From Sambucus nigra (taxonomy: Eukaryota > Streptophyta > Magnoliopsida > Dipsacales > Adoxaceae): a stretch of DNA of 64,000 nt. Below, piece after piece: positions 57,900 to 64,000 of this stretch. The position numbers and the translations under genes are program-made. Within the stretch, counting starts at the first letter, position 1. Every line of letters begins with the position of its first letter. The DNA lies in assembly GCA_949130495.1 (NCBI GenBank), contig OX422215.1, positions 67,099,244-67,163,243 on the forward strand, written 5' to 3'. The notes below the pieces were generated by a model, which was not told the DNA's origin, did no database searches, and saw nothing but the letters and a program-made list of their open reading frames with translations.

Positions 57900-58705
57900 C
57901 CCACAAATAACAAATTCTCATTTCCACTACAGATCCATACGAAATCTAACATATCAGATACATAGAAAAATTCCAATCCATTAAATCTATCAAATCAAAA
58001 CGATAATAATCTAAAATCATCCAGTTAACCTAAATCACTTAATCAAAATGGATTGAATAAGTTGAAAACACAATGAATGAAGTGAAATAGGAAATGATTA
58101 ATACCGTTAGGGATTCTTTCACACTGATCGGAGCATTAGCGGTCGCCGTGGTGGCCAGATGGAAACAATTTGTAGATCAGAACTCGATCTGTAAAAAAAG
58201 TTATTAAATCGAAATTTTAGGATTTCTTGTTAAATTCTAAATGGGGTTACGACTGGGGTACTCCTTTTGGATGTTGGCTTCGCCGTCGTGGTGGGTTTAG
58301 ATACATAGAAAAATTCCTCCTTGAGTTCGTATGGTGGGTTTAGAGAGAGATGATGCAGGTTGGAGAGAGAAACGGGAGTTTGAAGTAGGAGAGAGGAGAC
58401 ATTCTTATGGGTGGGTTGTTGAGATGCAATAAATGAAACTATGACCCTTTTCCTTTTTTTGTTGAGTTACAAAAGTATCCCTTGTATTTGAATTAAAGTA
58501 AAAAATTTAGGAGTAAAATGAGTGGGAAAGTAAATTTTAGTGGGATAAAATTGTAATTATAGTTAGAGTATAAAATAAGGTGTAGAGAGGTATATAATAT
58601 TATTGTGTAAATGTTGATCTCACCCTTCATTTCTTGCTTTGTTGGCACAATCCTCACCCCTGATTAAGTTATAATCTTATTGAATAGTAAAAGCATCCTA
58701 CTCCT
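57900..58705. other. Unassigned; possible promoter/5'UTR of captured gene
   Basis: The stretch 58,100-58,420 is richer in G and C (GGCGGTCGCCGTGGTGG-like and GAGAGAGA text) than its surroundings and could be a captured first exon on the minus strand. Nothing recognised otherwise. Confidence 0.3.

Positions 58706-58770
<65 letters not shown>
58706..58770. repeat. TA/GA compound microsatellite
   Basis: (TA)n from 58,709 to 58,745 followed by (GA)n to 58,770, next to the MITE-like fold-back. Confidence 0.9.
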
Positions 58771-58771
<1 letters not shown>

Positions 58772-59155
58772 GCTCTTGTGCACACCAAGTTTGCATACTT
58801 GTTGGCGCAAACCTATTTTTTTTAAATGTTAAAAACATTGAGTTGAAATTTTGTGTGTGATATTTAAATATTTCAAGGGACCCATATAAAAAAATCAACT
58901 CAAAAAATGTTTTTTGCTATTTTAAAAAAATGAGTCAAACTTTCTCAGGTTTTAAAGTGTTTTAAAAGCTGCGAATGTTTGACTGATTTTTTTTAAATAG
59001 AAAAAAATTTGAGATTTTTTTTATGTTGGTTCCTTAAAATGTTTGAATACCGACACAAAAAAATTCACCTAAAAAAAAATTGTTTACTATGTCAAAATAC
59101 TAGTGTGCAAGCTCGGTACACAAACTTAAGTATGCACAGAAACCTAGTTCTTTGT
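58771..59155. mobile_element. Fold-back (MITE-like) element, imperfect arms of about 180 bp
   Basis: The left arm (GTGCACACCAAGTTTGCATACTT... ATTTTGTGTGTGATATTTAAATATTTCAAGGGACCCATATAAA, quoted in pieces) pairs with the reverse complement of the right arm, which has GTGCATACTTAAGTTTGTGTACC and TTTAAGGAACCAACATAAA. The centre lies near 58,955. No gene. TA microsatellites flank both sides (58,709-58,745; 59,158-59,185), possibly marking TA-rich targets. Confidence 0.6.
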
Positions 59156-59700
59156 GTTTATATATATATATATATATATATATATCACCCTCCCTAGTCC
59201 CTACATCATTGGCACATCATTAATAAAACGACAATACACTCCACAAAAAATGACAACCTCTACATAACAGCCTACTTACACCAAATGAATGAAATAAATG
59301 ACACTCCCTATCTCCTGCAAAAAAAAACTGATGAACGAAACTCTCTCTCTCTTCGTACTTGACCACCCCCGAGCCTCCCATTCCCTCGTCGGCCTCCCTC
59401 ACCTGAGTTGATTTTCCGTCATTAGCATCTTGATTAGAGGAAATTTCCCTCGCCGTCCGTTTTCTTTTCTCACCCGAGTTAGGGTTTTTTTTTATTTTCA
59501 ATTGGGTTCTCTTTTGTTACCTGAGTTAGGTTTTTTTTTTCAGTTACGTTTTTTTACAGTTGCGTTTTTTTTTTTCAATTTTTGTCTACAAGTTCATAAT
59601 TTCTCAGTACCACCTCTATTAAATTTGTGAAAACTCAATCCATTTGATTATTATGATTTGTTTTGCAGGAATCACCATAACAAAACAGACAATTAATGGA
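59156..59700. other. TA microsatellite and unassigned T-rich DNA
   Basis: (TA)n at 59,158-59,185. The segment 59,340-59,480 is GC-richer with CTCTCTCT and resembles a 5' untranslated leader. Poly-T runs at 59,487-59,580. No protein recognised. Confidence 0.35.
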
Positions 59701-60060
59701 AACAAAATTCATCAGCATATGAAAAAATTTCGTCACCAAAAAATTCGGTGACGAAATTTTTTTCGTCAATCGTCCGTCACAAAAGCCCGGTCGCTAAAGG
59801 TTTCGGTGACAAAATATAAATTTCATCACCAAATTGTACACCTTTTGATGACAAAATATTATCTGTCGCGTAATAGGAGGCCTTTAGTGACAAAATTATT
59901 TGTAGCCAAAGATCTTATTTTTTGTCACGAAAATATCAATTTGGTCACCTAATGTATATGATAATATGCAAAAGGATGACCATTTGGTGACAAAATTAAT
60001 ATATTTCGGGGACAAAATATTTTTGTCACGAAATGAATTTTATTGTCAAAAAATTATAAA
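59701..60060. mobile_element. CACTA-like subterminal repeat array with perfect hairpin
   Basis: A 16-bp perfect stem AAAAAATTTCGTCACC / GGTGACGAAATTTTTT with a 9-base loop lies at 59,722-59,762. Around it the words TTTCGTCAC, GGTGACAAAAT and TTTGTCACGAAA recur about ten times in both orientations up to 60,035. Such arrays mark the ends of plant CACTA elements. The terminal CACTA itself was not found. Confidence 0.6.
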
Positions 60061-61047
60061 TTTAGGGCTCATAATTTTTTCATTTTTCATACAGATATTG
60101 AATCAAATAAATATTAATTATAGAATCGACATTATATAAGTAATCAACTACCATAATACACATACTCAAAATTAAGGTTCAAAAGATTATATAATTAATA
60201 CGAAAGCATTCGTACAAATATCTCAAATTTAATTATCAATTATAAAGTAGCCTACATCGTTTGTTATAACACATCAATTACAAAGTAGCCTCAAAAAATA
60301 ATTCGTAGGGCATTAGTTTCTAAATTTGTATTTTCTAAGGCATTAGTTTCGAATCAATTACAAAATAGCCTCCAAAAAATAATTTTTTTATTGCACCCCA
60401 AAGTCATGTACAAACAATATACAATTGATCTGCAACTAATGTTCTGATCAATTTCTCAACGCACTCAAATAATAATAATAAAAAAAGGGAATGTATGTTT
60501 GCATGAGTTGGCTGCCAAAGGTAGATGATCATTTAGAAAAAGATTTTATATGAGAATTAAAATACAGGTCAGAGATTTTTACAAACATATAACATACACA
60601 TAGATAATTCAAACTTTCAAACTATTTTAAAGTTTATAATATTATATACGTCATAAAAAAATATTTAATATTTACCTTGCTTTCGAGTTTGAATCCCTTT
60701 GCAGCAGTACAGAGAGAGCGATAGCAACAGAAATCCAAAAATGTATAGGCTGCATGGAAAATACATGATGATGCAGATATAAATAGTGTTCCTCATTTTT
60801 TAGGAGGGGAGAGGAATAGGCAAAGACTTCAAATGATTGAGTAGTCTAAGATTTAGGAGCTGAAGGGGTTGAATATAGTTCGAAGATGAAGGGTTGGAGT
60901 GACATGCAGACATATGAAAGAATATACCACGTGATTATAATCTGAGCAGAGAGATGAAGAGTTTAACTCTGTAAACACATGTATGAATCAATTAACACCT
61001 CTATGCATTAAATGTCTATTTACTCCTATAATACTATTGTATTAAAT
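60061..61047. other. Unassigned
   Basis: No gene recognised. ACAAA(G/A)TAGCCT(A/C)C recurs near 60,243, 60,281 and 60,360, a short decayed tandem repeat. The region probably belongs to the CACTA-like element to its left. Confidence 0.35.
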
Positions 61048-61084
61048 GTATAACTAGCATGTAACCCGAGCGATGTGCGGGCGA
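61048..61084 (+). mobile_element. Helitron-like 5'-terminal hairpin, second copy
   Basis: TATAACTAGCATGTAACCCG followed by AGCGATGTGCGGGCGAC has the same layout as 51,636-51,668: ACTAG, then a GC-rich imperfect palindrome (CCCGAGC...GTGCGGG). It opens a second segment that also carries the shared repeat (62,345) and a captured gene piece. Confidence 0.45.
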
Positions 61085-62929
61085 CAATGTGTAGTACGAT
61101 ATTATTTTGAAATAAGTATTAAATTTCATTATACTCGCATAAAAAATCATTAATTATATGGAATATTGCCTATGTAGTCACATAGTATATGTATAACAAA
61201 AAGTTACTAAAGTTTATTCTAATCAATATATTGTAGTAAAAAAAACCTAAAACATAATGATTATTCAAATGGAAAAATATTTTCAGCGTTCCAAACGTTT
61301 GTATAACAAACTATATTTGGAAATTTCTACTCACTATAACAAACTATAAAACTATCAATATGAACAGTTTAATCTAATTATCATGATTTAAGTTACTTTA
61401 ACATACAATCAAGAGATAAAATGAATGTGGAAAAAGATGATTAGGCATAGATTTAATTTCTGAATATATGACAAATGCTATATATGTGCCTACAATGAAA
61501 TACATGAAATTAATTAAAAACCAGAAGACCTAATTCTTATGATTTTAGTTGCCTAGAGTTAGATATCAATTTATAATGGTGCACGTTACCAGCAGTAACT
61601 TGTAAGATAAAAAAAAACTATAATCAGGTGCCGTTAAAACTTAGTTACCTTGGGAACCCCTATGAAAACACTACAATGAAAGAACATCACTTCTGAAAAA
61701 TAAAAGTGAGATCCATTAATATTTTTGCTTCATAGGATAGGATTCAAAACTAATGAAATTTTTATTGAAAAATAATTCGCAAAATACCCAAATCTAACAC
61801 AACATTTCCTAATCAAATATGAAAAATATAATAAATTAGTAATATTAACAATGAAATCATAAGAAATGAGAGAGAAACTTACCTCAATTTCTATTTATTT
61901 GATTCAATCAAGCTTATAATAAACAAGATGAGCCACCCAATATAGTAAACAAGAGACAGGTTGAGGGGCCACAAAACTTGCAAAAAGGAAATCGATAGCA
62001 AGCGTCTTTGTTATCATGGCTTCATTGACTGAAAAATGTGCACTGCTGTATAATACGCAGACATAGAAACATGATCTCCAAGGGGAGTATCAAACCACAA
62101 CAACAATAATTAATCTCAAATTAAGAGTACCCCCTACCTGTTCTCCAAAGGGATCATCCTCCCACCCCTTCACCACCACAATGAAAATAACAATAAATCA
62201 TTTAAACATATGAAATTCTAAGAAACCCAACTATTAAAAACATACCACCGATCTTAGATAAGACGACAATAAAGAAAAAATAAGGATTCATAAAGGAAAC
62301 TTTTACTTCAAACATGAAAGAAACTACAATACAAATAAAAAGAAATGTTAACTTCCCAAACAATAATTTATAATCTAACATATAACCGTCAGATTATCAT
62401 TATCTAGACACCGTGAACCTAATCAAAACTGTATATTTACAGAAATAGAACCTCAAAAAAATGATTTAAAAATCACAAAAATCATTATCCACGATTACAG
62501 ATCTGGGTATTTTTTTTTTACACACCGAAATTGTTTGGCCTTAAGCATAAAAATTAAGTACAGCGGACTACACCAACACCAATAAGCAGTTACATACACT
62601 ACCAGGTTACTGCCCGTAGCCATGTAGTGAGAGAGAATTGTTTATGCTCAAGTCTCAACCCATCCCAAATAAGATCGAAGATAGAACTGTTACCGAACTA
62701 CCCTAAAAAAGACAACACATCAGGGCACAATTTTGAACGCAGTCCACCCCAAGCCAGCAAAAGGTGATATTAACAGGGTCTGGATGAAAAATAAACAAAC
62801 AAAAAACCCACGGTGTGGAAGAAGCAAACCCCTCCCTAGGCAGATTTCCCAAGTTCTATGTCGTACATGTTAATTGAATTTCTTTCAAAATATAATTTTC
62901 TTTAGTCTAAGGATCTGGTTCCTATTTGC
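61085..62929. other. Noncoding part of second Helitron-like segment
   Basis: No gene recognised. It contains the repeat copy 62,345-62,480 shared with 53,150-53,262. The GC-richer part 62,600-62,860, just downstream of the RNA polymerase II fragment on the minus strand, may be its 3' untranslated region. Confidence 0.35.
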
Positions 62930-63121
62930 TCACTCGGGAGTGTACTGGCTAGTAGATGATGGTGAATATCTCGGTGCACTTGGTGAGTACCCGACACTTA
63001 TACTGTACTGTGGTGAACTTGGGATGTAGTATGGGCTCACAGTCATGCCAGAATTGTAAGGGTTGTTAGGACTGTATATTGGACTTGAAGGAGAGTAAAG
63101 ATGGAGAAGGTGGTGAATATG
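62930..63121 (-). pseudogene. NRPB1: RNA polymerase II largest subunit, CTD fragment
   Basis: The minus strand encodes the end of the heptad-repeat tail: YSPPSPSL (63,098-63,121, one frame), then after an indel 55 codons, [50 protein letters not shown] and TGA at 62,930-62,932. The degenerate YSPxSPx heptads followed by GYSP..PGYSPSSTxQYTP are characteristic of the C-terminus of plant RPB1, the scaffold for mRNA-processing factors. The real protein continues for some residues after QYTP, so the stop is premature. No polymerase domain is present. A captured fragment. Confidence 0.85.
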
Positions 63122-63802
63122 ATGGTGATGTTTGGCTGTAAAATTATTAAATTTAAAAACTGAAAGGTAGGGAGAAAAAATAACAATTCATATAGCGTAA
63201 GATGAAAAGAAGAGAACGGATTTAATAACACATCTCGGAAATTGTAGAGTCAAATTTTGGAAAGTGTAAAGCCAAATGATAATAATAATCAACATTAGAA
63301 CTTCCTCATTAACCTCTAATACTATTGTTTAGAGATATAATATAGATATAGATTAGTGTTGCCCTAGCTTCCTTGGCACACTTCCCTAGGCCTACAAATA
63401 TCATGCATGGCCCCTCCTTGTAATCACCTTGAATATTTTTATGAATAATAATCATAGAGATGGTTGAAACCATATTTTGTTAGTTACCGTGTGTAACACT
63501 TCAAAATATTTACATCATAGTGCTGCATTCGCATTAATTTGATAGTTGTTGTTTAATGATCTATATGAGTTTGGAGGAACCATTGTAATACTACTTCTCT
63601 AAATCCCACCTCGCTTCCTCCTCCTTCTGCTTTTTGACGTGCCACATTGACTCCGGCGTTCACTTCTCATCACAACCTGTCAATGGAATTTCCTTCCATA
63701 GCCTTTGCTACTATCACTCCACTTCATTCCTCACCGTTGACTGACAACCTTTGCAAGCGTCCTTACAAGCGTTGTAATGACTACGATAAAGGATGAAAGT
63801 TA
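63122..63802. other. Unassigned flank
   Basis: No gene identified. A 38-codon plus-strand frame at 63,683-63,796 (MEFPSIAFATITPLHSSP, then LCKRPYKRCNDYDKG) has non-random composition and ends seven bases before an LTR; it may be an exon interrupted by the LTR insertion, but no family was recognised. Confidence 0.35.
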
Positions 63803-64000
63803 TGTGACACCCAGCTTATTAAAATAAGAGGTGGCGAGCTCGCTACTCAAATAAAAATAGGAATCTTAAATGGTCCATTCTTAGCATCATTGTCGCATAA
63901 ATATAACACGAGACAACCACCCAACATTTTAAAAACGAATGTCAAATTTACAAAAGAAATTTTTAATCATCAACTTCTCATAACAAAAGTTTAAAAAGTA
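63803..64000. repeat. Start of a second chromovirus-type LTR (cut by window end)
   Basis: TGTGACACCCAGC at 63,803 and GGTCCATTCTTAGCATCATTGTCGCATAAATATAA (in pieces) about 75 bases later match the left end of the solo LTR at 21,452 (TGTGACACCCTGC; GGTTCATTCTTAGCATCACTCTCG). The same family is therefore present twice, same orientation. Confidence 0.75.

Noticed and set aside
63043..63231. Minus-strand 62-codon open frame
   Set aside because: It is a shifted frame over the RPB1 tail fragment; the YSPxSP frame is the meaningful one.

Overview
The window looks like nuclear DNA of a eudicot plant. It is AT-rich, has no intact gene, and consists almost entirely of decayed, nested transposable elements of plant type: Ty1/copia elements resembling the SIRE/Maximus lineage, Ty3/gypsy elements of the Tat lineage and chromovirus-type LTRs, CACTA DNA transposons, a LINE fragment, MITEs and Helitron-like termini. 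Between them lie short, broken, intron-containing pieces of ordinary plant genes. No tRNA, rRNA, CRISPR array or complete host gene was found. Species cannot be named from this sequence.

Layout, left to right. 1-4522: copia element A (end of gag, a long 3' noncoding region, polypurine tract, LTR), with a second primer-binding site directly after the LTR. 4.5-10.2 kb: mostly unassigned, with one nucleoside-transporter-like gene fragment. 10.2-12.76 kb: tandem repeats and the 3' end of a CACTA element. 12.77-18.7 kb: 3' half of a Tat gypsy element (integrase, a 61-bp tandem array, the antisense aORF with a Transposase_28-like region, 3' LTR). 18.9-20.9 kb: 3' end and LTR of copia element B. 21,452-24,705: a chromovirus-type solo LTR with a perfect GATTA target duplication. 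27.6-31.3 kb: minus-strand Tat gypsy pol (protease linker, RT, RNase H, integrase). 31.3-35.8 kb: copia element C (LTR, PBS, gag, 3' noncoding). 35.85-50.9 kb: a minus-strand CACTA element whose second gene is split by the complete copia element D (35,944-45,106, both LTRs, full pol); the same CACTA holds a LINE RNase H fragment and a C-rich minisatellite. 51.6-63.2 kb: a Helitron-like mosaic with fragments of at least five unrelated plant genes. A second chromovirus LTR starts at 63,803.

The four copia copies share three things outside the coding region: a run of GGGGGAGA-type polypurine tracts, a conserved 3' noncoding segment with a small stem-loop, and a cluster of TTCGAACGA-type words in U3, in several copies just upstream of a TATA-like box. 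The same word cluster also occurs in the gypsy-type solo LTR, which is not expected from descent.

The gene fragments at 53.8-57.9 kb and 62.9-63.1 kb (HAD-type pyrimidine 5'-nucleotidase, ATG18b-like, DUF627/DUF629 ubiquitin-hydrolase-related protein, ubiquitin, RNA polymerase II CTD) lie on both strands and in one case keep an intron with its splice sites. They were therefore moved as genomic DNA. Most of their premature stops fit C-to-T changes, as expected for methylated, silenced copies. Nothing here should be read as a working gene; the scientific value is in capture, nesting and shared LTR modules.
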